Of a stretch of 64,000 bases of DNA, positions 34,285-45,600 are shown in pieces. The DNA comes from Aquatica leii (lineage: Eukaryota; Arthropoda; Insecta; Coleoptera; Lampyridae), in NCBI GenBank assembly GCA_035610365.1, contig CM069438.1:53812837-53876836 (forward strand), in the 5' to 3' direction. The notes under the pieces were generated by a model. It searched no databases. It worked only from the letters and a program-made list of their open reading frames with translations, and had not been told where the DNA came from. Each line of letters opens with the position of its first letter. The first letter of the stretch is position 1. The translations under genes and the position numbers were made by a program.

Positions 34285-35850
34285 AGTAGTTATGTTGTGC
34301 GGATCCTGGCGCAAATTTTACCGGGCTTTTTAAAAAATTTGAATTTCGTGTTAGTTCGGGAAAGATCGGACAAGATCGTATTTTGTTCGACTATGTTCGT
34401 GTGCGCGCGCAACTTTTCAGGTTTGAACTTCGTGTAAGTTCGGGTTCGTTTAAGATCGGGTTTTCATTTTCCCGCCGCGCTTTTTAAAAATTTGAATTTC
34501 GAGTAAGTTCGGGAAAGATCGGGCATTTACAAACAATTTTGCAAACCGTTTTACAAACCACCTTGCAAAGAGCATTGCAAACCGACCGCTTTACAAACCG
34601 CTTTGCAAACCGACCGCTTTGCAAACCGCTTAGCAAACCGACCACTTTGTAAACCGCTTTACAAACCGACCACTTTGCAAACCGACCGCTTTATAAACCG
34701 ACCGCTTTGCAGACAGCTTTACAAACAGGTGGTTTGTTTACTAACAACTATTTGCTTTACCTTTTTTTTGTTTTTGAATGGTTAGTTGGTTTGTTAAGGC
34801 AGTTTTCACTTCCTGCTTTAGACCAATTGTAAATAACCACACCCCTATTAACCGCTCCTCTAACAACACTTATCTATCAATTGGTTTGGTCAAAAAGCAC
34901 ATTGGTTTGTTACATTGGTTCGAAACTTGTAATTTGAAACCGGAATATTAAAAGTCGACATTCAAATTTGTAATTTGACACCCGCAATCGGTTTGTTGAA
35001 GCTGCAAACGGATTAGAAAACTAATTTATTAAACTTAACACTGGCAATAAAAAAAATGAAAAAGAACAAACGATAACTGATTTTTAAGCCGCTTCAACAA
35101 ACCGATTGCTGGTGTCAAATTACAGATTTGGATGTCGACTTTGAATATTCCGGTTTCAAATTACAACTTTCAAACCAATGTAACAAACTAATGTGCTTTT
35201 TGACCAAACAAATTAATAGATAAGTGTTGTTAGAGGAGCGGTTAATAGGGGTGTGGTTATTTACAATTGATATAAAGCAGGAAGTGAAAACTGCTTTAAC
35301 AAACCAACCATTCAAAAAACAAAAAAAAGGTAAAGCAAATAGTTGTTAGTAAACAAACCACCTGTTTGTAAAGGTGTTTGCAAACGAACCACCTGTTTGT
35401 AAAGCGGTCTGCAAAGCGGTCGGTTTGTAAAGCGGTCTGCAAAGCGGTCGGTTTGCAAAGTGGTCGGTTTGCAAAGTGGTTTGCAAAGTGGTCGGTTTGC
35501 AAAGCGGTCGGTTTGCAAAGCGTTCGTTTTGTAAAGCGGTTTGTAAAACGGTCGGTTTGCAATGCTGTTTGCAAGGTGGTTTGTAAAACGGTTGCAAAAT
35601 TGTTTGTAAATGCCCGATCTTTCCCAAACTTACTCGAAATTCAAATTTTTAAAAAACGCGGCGGGAAAATGAAACCCGATCTTAACCGAACCCGAACTTA
35701 CACGAAATTCAAACCTGAAAAATTGCGCGCGCACACGAACATAGTCGAACAAAATACGATCTTGCCCGATCTTTCCCGAACTTACACGAAATTCAAATGT
35801 TTTAAAAAGCGCGGGAAAATTTGCGCCAGGATCCGCACTACATAACTACT
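34285..35850. mobile_element. Foldback-like element with about 720-760-bp inverted arms
   Basis: A 1,566-bp element made almost entirely of two inverted arms: 34,285-35,002 and 35,091-35,850, around an 88-bp spacer. The ends are AGTAGTTATGTTGTGCGGAT / ATCCGCACTACATAACTACT. Each arm has, from the outside in: diverged repeats around AGTTCGGGAAAGATCGG, a block of short tandem repeats of the TTTGCAAACCGACCGC type (34,520-34,735; inverted at 35,370-35,610), and a unique inner part (AACCACACCCCTATTAACCG). Long arms with internal short tandem repeats are the hallmark of Foldback transposons. The arm lengths differ because of different subrepeat number. No transposase inside: non-autonomous. Open frames over the subrepeats (TNRFTNRPLCKP-like) are repeat artefacts. 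Confidence 0.9.
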
Positions 35851-35856
35851 GGTATC
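35851..35856. repeat. Target site duplication GGTATC (right of Foldback element)
   Basis: Second copy of the 6-bp duplication; D-repeat sequence continues after it. Confidence 0.8.
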
Positions 35857-36013
35857 TTTCATTACTAGCTTCTACCGTTTTAACGTGTTTTTAACTTGCT
35901 TTATGATTAGCACACCGAAACCTACGATCCATTCACCGAATTGAGTTAGACGCTTGTCATCAAGTTACGAGAAAGTTCTCGTAACAAAAGAAATTGACTG
36001 AAAGAACTGGGAC

Positions 36014-36370
36014 TTGGCTAAGAAAGTAATTAACCCTAAAAACCTAAGTTGGAGGATCAAAACGTTTAAAACCTTTCAGTCTCCAGGAACTAATAAAATT
36101 TATCCCATCATATTGCAAAAAAGATTTGCTGTTCTACGAAACGCAATATGTGAGATTCTAACTTATCACTTTGGTATATATCAAACAGCTGGCAAATTCT
36201 CAAGATGGTATGCTCTGCGTACGCCTAGGCAAAGTCCTACAGACCGATTAGCTTGACTTTCTTTATCTTAAAACTACTTAAAAAGTAGTCGACAGATACA
36301 TACAGAACGGAGTACTGAAAGATTCGCCTCTGTACCAAAACCAGTATGGTTACCAATCTGGAAAATCTTA
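36014..36370 (+). pseudogene. LINE reverse transcriptase, N-terminal fragment
   Basis: WRIKTFKTFQSPGTNKIYPI then LQKRFAVLRNAICEILTYH is the (A)I..FK..KSPG.DGI.P..LQ.. opening of a LINE RT domain. After a frameshift near 36,250 follows RPISLTFFILKLL.KVVDRY-like sequence and IQNGVLKDSPLYQNQYGYQS (about 36,295-36,355), the RPISL and QYG(F) boxes. It is cut off at about 36,370. It fits as the missing N-terminal RT part of the family at 31,320-31,780 and 40,360-40,800, though no overlap proves this. Confidence 0.75.
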
Positions 36371-36489
36371 GTTTTTCATGTTCTTGTCTCTGTATCTATA
36401 AGTATATTACGTTTCATAATTTTGTAATTAAAAAAAAACGCAAACTAAAACGACAACGTAAAGACATTCAAGTAAAACTACCACCGGAA

Positions 36490-36540
36490 TCACTAAACGG
36501 CCGTTCGCCCTTTTGGGGCTCATCAGCAGCGGGAGAACGC
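36490..36540 (-). ncRNA. Degenerate hammerhead-ribozyme-like core
   Basis: On the minus strand: CTGATGAG (36,519-36,526), then GCCC-CAAAA-GGGC forming a 4-bp stem II, then GAA followed directly by CGG. The consensus needs CUGAUGA, stem II, GAAA. One A is missing, so it would not be expected to cleave. PLEs and small retrotransposons carry such ribozymes, which fits the surroundings. Stems I and III were not established. Confidence 0.3.
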
Positions 36541-36599
36541 TCACATAAATGTTTAGACGTGTTAATTACGGGTGAAATTTGTGAATAAAATATCACGTT

Positions 36600-37675
36600 T
36601 CTTTGTTTTCGAAGTGTTCAAAAATTGTTGCAGCAATGCTTTCGTAAATGTGACGTAAAATCACCCATATGGAAAATTGTTAAATAACAAAAAAAATTCA
36701 TTACACAATAACGTAATCGATTAGAGTAGCGACTGGAACGTATGTTTAACTCATACATAAACTTTTACGTAAAAAATTTATAGACCGGTTCTCGACACTT
36801 TTTAATTTCCGAATTCAATCTGTTGCACGAAAAGCCTCAATCAATAAATGTTTACATGTTGCAACGTTCGTCCTCCGGTACGAAAACATGCACATGCAAT
36901 TACTTCATTTCAGAAATTTGCTTTGAGATTATTACAAATGTTCCTAGTTAAAGCACATTACGACGAGAAAGCTTCCGTATTTCAGTAATAAAGCTTTCGT
37001 TTATATGGAAACGAGCTTCCGTTAAAACGTAATTAGCATATAATTTACCTTTAATTCCTTTCTCAAAGTGAAAAAAAAACCTTCCGATTAACGTACAACA
37101 AAGTTCACAAATCTTGTTGCATGTTCACGCTGCAACGAAATCGTTAAACTTAAAAGACAATCGACTCGAAAAAGATTTTTAAAGTATTCCTCAAGGATTT
37201 CGAGTAAATTTAACACCGAACTGTTATATTACCGCGCGGTCTTTGATTTATTAAGGTGGATTCGTTTTGAAAACGTTTTTCAAAGATCGCATCTTGCAAA
37301 CTGCCTTTCTATTAAGCTTAAAGTGCTCAAATTTAATTAAAAAGCTGAATCGTAAAATTGAAAAAAGAAAATGAATTAAAACCTCGTTTATTTTGTTTGT
37401 CGTTAAAAAGATTCCTTTCCGATAGTTTTTTGAACATCGTTAGCATACTTCTGAAATTTAATCGCACTTAAGTTTTTTTTTTATTGAACGCAAATTGGAA
37501 TTTAAATTTTATTAGTTAGTTCTTTTGACGTAAAGTTTGGTAATAATCTGATTTAGACCAAACCATTGTTTTGGTTTATTTTGAGTCGATTTATCAGCAT
37601 TTTTTTATTTTAGAAATCAATTAAGTCAAGTGCATTTCTATTTTGTGGCGAAATTTAGTTTTCTTTTGTTCAAAT
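36600..37675. other. AT-rich stretch, nothing recognised
   Basis: No coding motif on either strand, no clear repeat of other window parts. It may be diverged D-type sequence, because D4 starts right after it. Confidence 0.35.
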
Positions 37676-37677
37676 AG

Positions 37678-38105
37678 CATTTTAGTGGTTTGTTGCTAAA
37701 CCTGACAATGTTTTATATGCCACTAGCGCTAACAGCATCGTTAAAACATGTAAGTACCCTTTTTCTGTATGTAAACTTTTTTTATGTCGATCGTATGCAC
37801 GATCACCTAATATACGCTTTCTGTCACAAGTAATTTTTTTTAATCAGCCAAATTATTTTAGCTTGAGGCTTAAGTAAGTTTGCACTTTGTTTTTAATTTA
37901 CATACACTTTAAGTATTTGTTTACGTTCAATTTTTTTCTGTATCACTTAATTTAATGAATGCTACCGTAATTATCTATCCGCACAGTGTGTGGCATAACG
38001 TAAGTTGTAGTTTAACTATATTTGATTACTTACTTAGCTTACAAATTGATTCGTGTTTCCCCTACTTACAATTTACGCTTTTTTTTACATTTACACCACA
38101 TTACA
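37678..38105 (+). repeat. Repeat D, copy D4, left part
   Basis: Cassette CATTTTAG..AAACATGTAAGTACCC (GTAAGT at 37,750) with CACTAGCGCTAACAGCATCG inside, CTGTCACAAGTAA near 37,820, TTAGCTTGAGGCTTAAGTAA near 37,858, GCTACCGTAATTATCTATCC near 37,962. All have partners in the same order in 32,285-32,600. Interrupted by the minus-strand LINE and resumed at 40,212. Confidence 0.65.
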
Positions 38106-40211
38106 ATCTATTTACATTTTTCCTCGTCTCCTCTTAACTTTTTCCTCCTTCTTCATACTTCTTCCATCCACTCCGGTCCTTTTCCGTTTTCTTCTAAGAT
38201 TTCCTCTACTTTCTTAACTTCTTCTCTCAATTCTCTGCATTTATCTCTCATGTGATTAAGGTTCTCCGTCTCTTTTCCACATAGTCTGCACACCTTTTTC
38301 TTCTTCTTTTATCCAGTATATTATTCCCTTTAACCTTTAAATATTCTGGCACCCTTGATATTGTTATAATTCTTATTATATCTGCCCTTTTTTTATCCTT
38401 GTCCATCTTTCTTGTTTTTTGATGTCACTATCTCTCCTTATTATTTTTTCTCTTACTCCTACTCCCTCTTCTCTTAATCTCTCCACTTCTTCTCTCGCGC
38501 ACCCGTTTCTTTTATAACATTCTTCTCTGCCATCCTATCCGTACTTCACATTTCCTCCCCTATCTCTTTCCAACATTCTAGTAGTATTATGCATACTGTT
38601 CTTTCTCTCAGTTCTTCCTCGTATTTTATGACTCTGTTTCATGTCTCTACTCTTATTTTTTCTGTCTGCACTTCCTCTCTTATAATATTCCCCGGTGTTT
38701 CTATGTGTAGCCCTAATACCCATCTCCAGTATTTTTCTTGTATCCCTTCTAACTCTTTATACTCTTTCCATCCCCATATTTCCGGCCCATATATCACAAC
38801 ACTTTTTATTGACTTTTCAAATAGCAGCCTTCTTTTTTCTATGTTCACATCAAACACCCTTTCCGCCACACCTCACACTTGTCTCAACCTGTTTCGTTTC
38901 CTCACTCTTTCCTCCTTATGATCCTGCTTCATCGTGTAACCTAGGTATGTAAATTCCTTCACTTATATTATTTTTTCATGTATTTTTCCAGCGTTTTCAT
39001 CATCTCCTTTATTTCCTTTTCCTCCTTAGCCACCAACACTATGTCATCCGCATACGCCATACCTTCACTTTCCCCGCTACTATCCCTCCTGTTTGTTGTC
39101 CTCTCATTCACCTCCGCATCTCCCGTATATACTGCAAACAAGCTTGGGCTCAGTGGACATCCCTGTCTCAACCCACTCTTTGTAATGAATTTCTCGCTCT
39201 CTTCCCCATTCACTATGACCATGCTCCTCGTTTCTTTGTATATTTCCTCCATTCTTTCTATTGATTTTTCATTGATTTTTTTCTCCTCTTGTAATCCCAC
39301 AGTTTTTCCTTGTACACTCTGTCAAAAACGGTTTTTAAATCTATGAACAGTGCCACCAATTCCCCCCTTTTTTTCTCTAGCTCCCTATTCGCCAAGTGTT
39401 TCAGCATATATATGTTGTCTATCACTCTTATTCCCTTTCTGAATCCCGCTTGTCCGTCTAGCACCAAACTTCTTTCTTCTATTGCTTAATAATGTTACCC
39501 CTGTGTAATTCTTGACTTTATTTCTCTCTCCTTTTTTATGGATCGGGCATATTATTCCCTCTTTCTATATCTCCAGGAATCTTTCTCCTTTCCATATTTT
39601 ATTTAGTATTTCCGTCATCATTTTTGCTACATTTTCATCTCCTCATCTTCTTCTCTCTCTTCTCTTTCTCTTCCTTCTATTGCCAATTTCAGTGGTTGGT
39701 GGTCTGACTCTACCCTTTCTCCCACCTTAAATGTCTTCACCTTTTCTCTAGCCTCTTCCTTTGTCGTTACAAAATCTATTATTGATTCTCCCCTTGCTCC
39801 TATGTACGTATACTCCCCCATTCCTTTTTCTTCTCTGTTCTCATTTATTATTCCCTACCCCCTTCGTTGAAAATTTTCAGCAGTTCTTCTCCTTCTTTAT
39901 TTACCACTTTGTCCTTTGTTTGTCTCGTTTCCGTCTCTTTCCTTTCTTGTATTCCCCCCTCTTCCATTATTCTTGCGCCCTCCTAATATTATCAATCCCT
40001 ACGCTCTCGCTTCTATCATCTCTTCTATGTTTTTTCTTGTCTATTTCATTCTGCTGCTGTAAACCGTCACTATTTTAATTTTTGTTTTTCCCCACTGTAT
40101 CTTCCTTTCTACAATTCTGTTGCACTTTCTCTTTTTTTTTCTTGACTAAACATTCTTGTTCCCGTTATTATATCCCTCTTTGCTCTCCCTTTACTCTCTC
40201 TTTCTTTCGAT
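38106..40211 (-). mobile_element. Minus-strand LINE (EN, RT, C-terminal CCHC), decayed
   Basis: Read from 40,211 down. Endonuclease: KRKIQWGKTKIKI-like near 40,100, a damaged GDFN site near 39,985, YIGARGESIIDFVTTKEEAR and VESDHQPL near 39,810-39,690 (SDH motif present). RT: DGQAGFRKGIRVIDNIYMLK near 39,458-39,400, ALFIDLKTVFDRVYKEKLW near 39,360-39,305, RQGCPLSPSLFAVY at about 39,190-39,150, and GMAYADDIVLVAKEE at about 39,070-39,025, the catalytic YADD. Then VVIYGPEIWGWKEYKELEGI near 38,795-38,740, and a terminal knuckle CRLCGKETENLNHMRDKC near 38,293-38,240. The domains are closer together than in an intact element, so there are internal deletions. RQGCPLSP and RKG..VIDN resemble LINEs common in insect genomes; the clade is left open. 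Inserted in a D copy. Confidence 0.85.
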
Positions 40212-40330
40212 TTGTTTTCCTTAAGTGTTGTTAAGTGGAAATAAGCACTTGGGATCTTTTTACTTCTCGTTTTGGCGCCTTTTTAACCGAATTAAAATCG
40301 ACATATAAAGCCCCCTCTTATCCAAAACTT
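40212..40330 (+). repeat. Repeat D, copy D4, right part
   Basis: CTTAAGTGTTGTTAAGTGGAAATAAG then TTCTCGTTTTGGCGCC matches 32,687-32,740 and shows the D tail motif CGTTTTGGCGCC in its clearest form. Confidence 0.65.
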
Positions 40331-40359
40331 TAAGCTACCGTCGCCTCTTGGTACAGTTT

Positions 40360-40800
40360 GAGCTTTTGACAATAATACTGTCACCTGCATTGCAATGACA
40401 ACGGAATAAAAGACATCACACCTCTAGGGCGAAACTGGATCAACTCAATGTTCAGGAATCGGACATTAAAAGCTATTTTGTACGGTACCACGTAGAAGCT
40501 AATGTGATTGGCAAGTGCCCACAAGACAATGTGTTGTCACCCCTGCTATAGTGCCTTGTCGTAGACGGCCTACAAGAACTAAAAAACGGAGAAATATTCG
40601 CTTTAAGATACGCTGACAATCTCGCCAGTATTACAAACGAGAGGAAACTGTATTCAACATAATGCAGAGTACACTACACACCGTCAAAAAATGGTGCAAA
40701 AAACAGAGGACTTTCAGTGAACCAAATCCAAACGGAAATCATTCCGTTTACCAAACGACAAAAAACGGATGATACAAAATTACTTGTTACAAGTTTCATG
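40360..40800 (+). pseudogene. LINE reverse transcriptase fragment, LOA/R1-like
   Basis: Plus strand: NWINSMFRNRTLKAILYGTT near 40,435-40,495, then IGKCPQDNVLSPLL near 40,509-40,550 (canonical RGCPQG.VLSPLLW), CLVVDGLQELKNGEIFAL near 40,554-40,605, and RYADNLASITNER at about 40,607-40,645, where the catalytic YADD has become YADN. Downstream MQSTLHTVKKWCKKQR and KRQKTDDTKLL. Frameshifts at two or more places. Same family as 31,320-31,780 (minus). Confidence 0.8.
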
Positions 40801-40984
40801 ATGTACCGGACCACGCACTGCCCGTTGCTAAAAGGATTTGAACAATGAGTCGTCAGAGAGTGGACGAGGTCAAAAAAACAAAAAGTTCTAAAAGCGTCAG
40901 CTCGTGTCTATTTAAACTAACTCCTGCTTGATCAACACAAAAAGTTCAAAATTCATAATAAAAAAAACACAAAAGAGTCGAAGA

Positions 40985-42340
40985 GTCACCGATGACAGCT
41001 TATAGGGTTCCGATTATTTCCATAGATGCGAAGCGTACGGATATTAATAAGTTATTTAGATTAGACAAGCCAAAGTTGTATGCCTACGTTCCGCTATGCT
41101 GTGCCATTACCATTACCTCTACATCTGTATGGACTACCCAAAATACACATAAGCAACATGCCACTTCGGCCCATAACCAGTTCTCGTAATGGACCTACAT
41201 TCCAGCTATCCAAATTTCTACTACCGATCGTGTTACAGTTTCAATACAATATCCCATCCTTCGTCAAAAACTCTAAACATTTCGTTTATATTATGAAGAC
41301 AGTAAAACAGCAACAACAAGATTTATTCACCAATGTTCCTGTGGAAGAAGCACTAGAGCTCCAAGAAGACGAAAACCTACAAGAAAGAACCACGTTACCA
41401 GTGAAGAAACAATGAAGCTACTACAATGCTGTCATAAAAACTCATATTTCCAAGAAAAAAATAGATTATTCGCTCAATTCGACGGTTTCCGATAGATTCA
41501 TTTCTATCACCTATCATTGCCAACATCTACATCAACTGGTTAGAATCTCAGAGAAAGCTAAATGTATGACTAAAATATGTATAATTTGGAACCACAGATC
41601 ACTTCCTGCTCCATCTGAACAACATCAAGTCATGGAAAAAAAAGGAAGACTTACTACCATGACTTTCACGCAAAAAAAAACTATAAAAGGATCGAAACAG
41701 CTGTTTGCAGAAAACCAACACACACAGACCAATATCTGAACCATCCATCTAATCACTCAACAACAACGAAGAAAGGAGTAGCAAAATCTTTATTCGACAG
41801 AGCCTACAGGTTGTATGACACAGAGACTTCAAAAAGACATCAAAATCATAAAAAGGGACCTAAAACAAAATGGCTAGCCAAAAAAATAATAGTTTTCTTA
41901 TAAGCACAAGCCAGTAACCAAAAGAAGAAAAATGCTTATCTGACGATAAAACGCATAGAAAGGAGTTACGATATCAATTCAAATAATCGACTATCATTAG
42001 AAGTATGATCTCTGATAGGGACCACAGATCATTCGAGATTTGAAGAACTGCATCTACCAAGTCCCATGTGAACGAGGCAAGTTGTACGTGGGGGAAACCA
42101 GAAGACCCCTAAAAATACACATAATTCATACGTAAGAGGAGAGATTCGGCATTGCGCAACACTCCTGGAAACAACAACACAGAATGGAATGGGCTAAGGC
42201 GAAGATCAACACAGAGAGGAACATTGGTACAAAAAAAATCAAAACAGCAGTAGTCATCAACAACAACAAAGAGGTCTTCATCCAACCCAGTGTTAAAATA
42301 GGCAATGCATAGAATCCACCAATATTAGAAGCAACCTTAT
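40985..42340 (+). pseudogene. Penelope-like element with RT and GIY-YIG
   Basis: Plus-strand PLE. LHLYGLPKIHISNMPLRPIT at about 41,130-41,190 is the diagnostic LYGLPKIHK..IPLRPI motif. It is followed by FVKNSKHFVYIM, DLFTNVPVEEALEL near 41,320-41,360 (SLFTNVPI.E.L) and remnants of the PLSP..ANIY box near 41,500-41,545. KTHTDQYLNHPSNHS near 41,710 is the (R)KPTHTD motif. The endonuclease lies at 42,045-42,190: NCIYQVPCERGKLYVGETRR (GIY as CIY, YIG as YVG) and later IAQHSWKQQH. Stops throughout. Low A/T asymmetry distinguishes it from the neighbouring R1-like copies. Confidence 0.85.
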
Positions 42341-42619
42341 GTAAACCTGTATTTAGCATGCTTAATTTTTCTGTTACTTTTTTTTGTGATTATTTTCATA
42401 GGTTTTAATACTCACAGACGTCTTCTAAGAAACCACTTTGATGTACCCTGTATTTCATAGATTAGTTGATTGGCGTCATATTAGTTAACGAACTTATGTA
42501 GTATACAAATTTCCTCCTGTCACGGCAAACTTTCATATGTGAAACATCGTTGGTCGAGTGAAGTTTTTCATAATTATTCAGTCAGCATTATGCTTTATGT
42601 TGGTTCAATTCAAAATTTT

Positions 42620-45600
42620 TGCCCTTCTTTTAGGTAACAGTGTGGTAGGGGCCTACGAAGCTCGAAACCAGTATGTTGCCTTTTTTTTTGTTCTAGAGAG
42701 ACGATGTTCAGCCATATCCCGCGTCTTACAAAGGTAACCTCTGCTTGCACCATCACCCATTCCGGACAATCAGAAATGATGGACATCGCAGCAGGCTTCA
42801 AGCGACCTTCCAAAAATCAATAATATCCTGACACGTTTCGCAGCGAACTGCTGATATCATCGATGCCTTTGCAGGCGTTCAGACAGCCTTGCAATCAGTC
42901 ATTGCCAAACTCTCCATAATCGTTGTTGCAGCACCTCTTGCCCAACTATCTTAAGCCCAAGCGACACGTTCCATAATCGTCAAAAAGGTCAAAGTACCTT
43001 CAGGTACATCAGTCGCACCTTTTTCTCCTAAACCCGAGTTTTAGATACCCAAAAGTACGGCCTTAGACTAGACCGAGTGAGAAAGACGGACAAAAGCTCT
43101 ATCTGTAATAAAGCCAACCAAGGCAAATCCTTTCCTCCAATTTATATCCTGGACGTTCCTTCAAACCTCTCGCCTGAGCACGTGAAAGAGGCTATAATCT
43201 CGCATAATCTCCATGCCGCTTCCGATGAAATGCTTTATCTCGTCAAAGTTCAGTTTCGCTTTGGTTTTAGAGACAAAGCAAATGCCAGTGGACCCTTGAG
43301 ATCCACCCGGAAGTTCGACGATACCTTTTGGCCGCGTCAATGACCATATCCAAATTACACGCCGTTTCAACTGTCAGAAATATGACCACCACTCTTCCCA
43401 CTTTAAAAGCGACTTACAGTGGGGCCATTGTGCTGAAAAGCATGACGAACTTGAATCGAGACCCGATATGTTCTAACTGGCCTCGCTTTGGCCATAAAAG
43501 AAACGTCGTCAAGCATAAGGCGACCTCTGACACCTGCCCAGTATACCTGAAAGGCTCGACGCCAAAATATCAAACGCCATAGACACTCAATTAACTTTGA
43601 AGTTCGCGCAAGTAAATCTTCGCAACTCACGTGACATACTACTGACCTAAGAACCATACGTGTTTAGTTCAGCTCGCTGGTGCGGCTGTACCCTTCAACA
43701 GGATTGCCGCATCCTCTTCTATGCGGTATTACTCGGCTATTGTTTTCAATAGTTCAAAGGCTGTTGGAGTGATTAAACTCAGCCATTTAACAAATGACTG
43801 CGGACAAAAATTTTAATCAACCTAAAGGTATTATAGTTATTATAGTAGGTGATTTCAATTCGAAATCGCCGCTTTAGCACTCCCAGGGACCGACAAACGA
43901 AAGCGATGTGTGGAGAACCTCGTGGGTGGATGTGACCTCCGTGTTGTCAACGAACCCCATCAACTTTTCACTTTGGGTAGGCATTAACGTTCAACAAATA
44001 TAAATGTCACTTTAGCATTCCTTTGTTTAGCCAGGAAAATAAAAGACTGGCAAGTTATTCCACATCTGATAGAAAGTAACCAAGATGATGCTTGATTTTT
44101 GCCTAGATAGCTTAAACAGCATGCGCATAAGATCTAGAAGCGGCATACAGTGGTAGAGTCCTAAGTTAGACTGATTAAAGCGAGCAGTGCGTTGTTTGCA
44201 AAAACACCACCAAAAAGCCCCTGCAGACGTAAAACATGGCTTACCTGACACAAGGCCGCGCTTCACTGGTACAAACTGGCAGTAAAGACAGTTAAGTATA
44301 GCTCCCGGCAAAGTTTCGTGGAAAAAAGCTTGGCGACGAGTCCGTGGGGGTTAGTTTATAGGTTATCCTTCCGAAAGTTCCTGTCAATCCAACCGTGTCC
44401 CAATGTCAAAGACGGCGACAGATACACCATCTCAAAACAAGACACAGTCAAAGCAATAGTGTCCACTTTATTTCCAGACGACGATCCATCGACGGACAAC
44501 CCCTATCATGCCCAAATAAGATCCCGATCTTTCTTTATGGGTAGTCACCAGCGATGATCTAGCTGCGGTGGCTAGCAAAATTTGTAAGAATAAAGCTCCT
44601 GAACTGAACGGAATCCACTGTAACATTTTGCGAACGATTGTTCTAGATTTTCTCTAGTCCACGATCGTTGACTTGTTTAACTTTTGCATAAAATGCGGTT
44701 ATTTTGGTAAACTAATCACTATTTTCGAGCCCGGAAGGAAGGATCTCACCAACCCGAACTCGTATCGTCCGTTAACTTTGTTATCGGAACTAGGCAAATT
44801 GTTCGAAAGGATACTCCTTAAAAAGATACACGACAACATTCCGCCAAATATTTTATTCCATCCTAGTCAATATGGCTTCGTTCTTGGCAAAATAACGACT
44901 GACGCCGCCCGTCGATTAATGACTATTGTACAATCGAACGTTTCCAAGTATAGACTAGCTATTTTCATAGAAATTTCTGGAAGAAATAACGTATGGTGGC
45001 CTTCTGTATTCGCAGCCCTCGTCGTTAAAAAAGTATCTGCTGACGCTATGCGCGTCATTTGTAGCTACTTATCGAATAAATCGATAACCTATGTAGAATG
45101 TAGTTGTTAATGATCTCCTAGACAAAAATATTTTTGCTTATGCGGACGACATTACCGTCACAGTGTCCGTAAATTTCTGACGAGACTTGGAGGCAAAATC
45201 AAACTCGTCTCCAAACATTGTGACTAGATGAGCTGGCAGCAATAAACTAAGTATTTCTGCAGATAAGACAGAATACATAGTGTTTATCTCCACGCTAAAA
45301 TGAAATCCTTCTCAATACTCCTGTCCGTAGGGTTTTCGAATCCAAGTACCTTGGACTGTTGCTTAACGACAAAATGAGTTTTGTAAAACATTGCGCTTTC
45401 GTGGTTGACAAGTGCAAGAGCGTCTTGCACTTGTTCTACAAATACTCACGTTTGAAACGAAACCTTTACAAAAAACGTCTTGCGAATATCTTCGACAATG
45501 TAGTCATTCCAATCTTCATTTTGACCTAGACATCTGGTACCACAGACTTCGACTCACCCATGTGGTTAAGAAACTGGCGTTGCTCGAATCTTTATTCCTT

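Larger units (their letters stand above)
32990..36000 (+). repeat. Repeat D, copy D3, carrying insertions
   Basis: Aligns with D7 (59,560-60,690). TTTTCGTACCGTATAAGTTTCGCCC near 33,011; GAAAACACATCTGCGATAGGAATAGTGAAAA near 33,479 (D7 GGAGACACACCTGCGATGAGAATAGTAAAAA); cassette TTTTTCTTAG..AACCGTAAGTAACT (GTAAGT at 33,671); CAACGTTATGAATGTGATA near 34,113; TTTTGCCATTTGTTTTATTTCAG near 34,238; then ATTTAAACGGTATC (34,271-34,284), where the Foldback element enters. The tail resumes at 35,851: GGTATC..CTTCTACCGTTTTAACG and ATTAGCACACCG. A second insertion of about 207 bp (33,901-34,107), GC-richer and with TTTCGTTTCGG twice, is absent from D7. Confidence 0.65.

Noticed and set aside
34603-35845. 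Open frames with KP/TNRF repeats on both strands
   Set aside because: They run over the short tandem repeats of the Foldback arms and appear on both strands and in several frames.
38022-40078. Plus-strand S/F/L-rich frames that look like membrane proteins
   Set aside because: They are shadows of the minus-strand LINE, whose RT and endonuclease motifs are clear.
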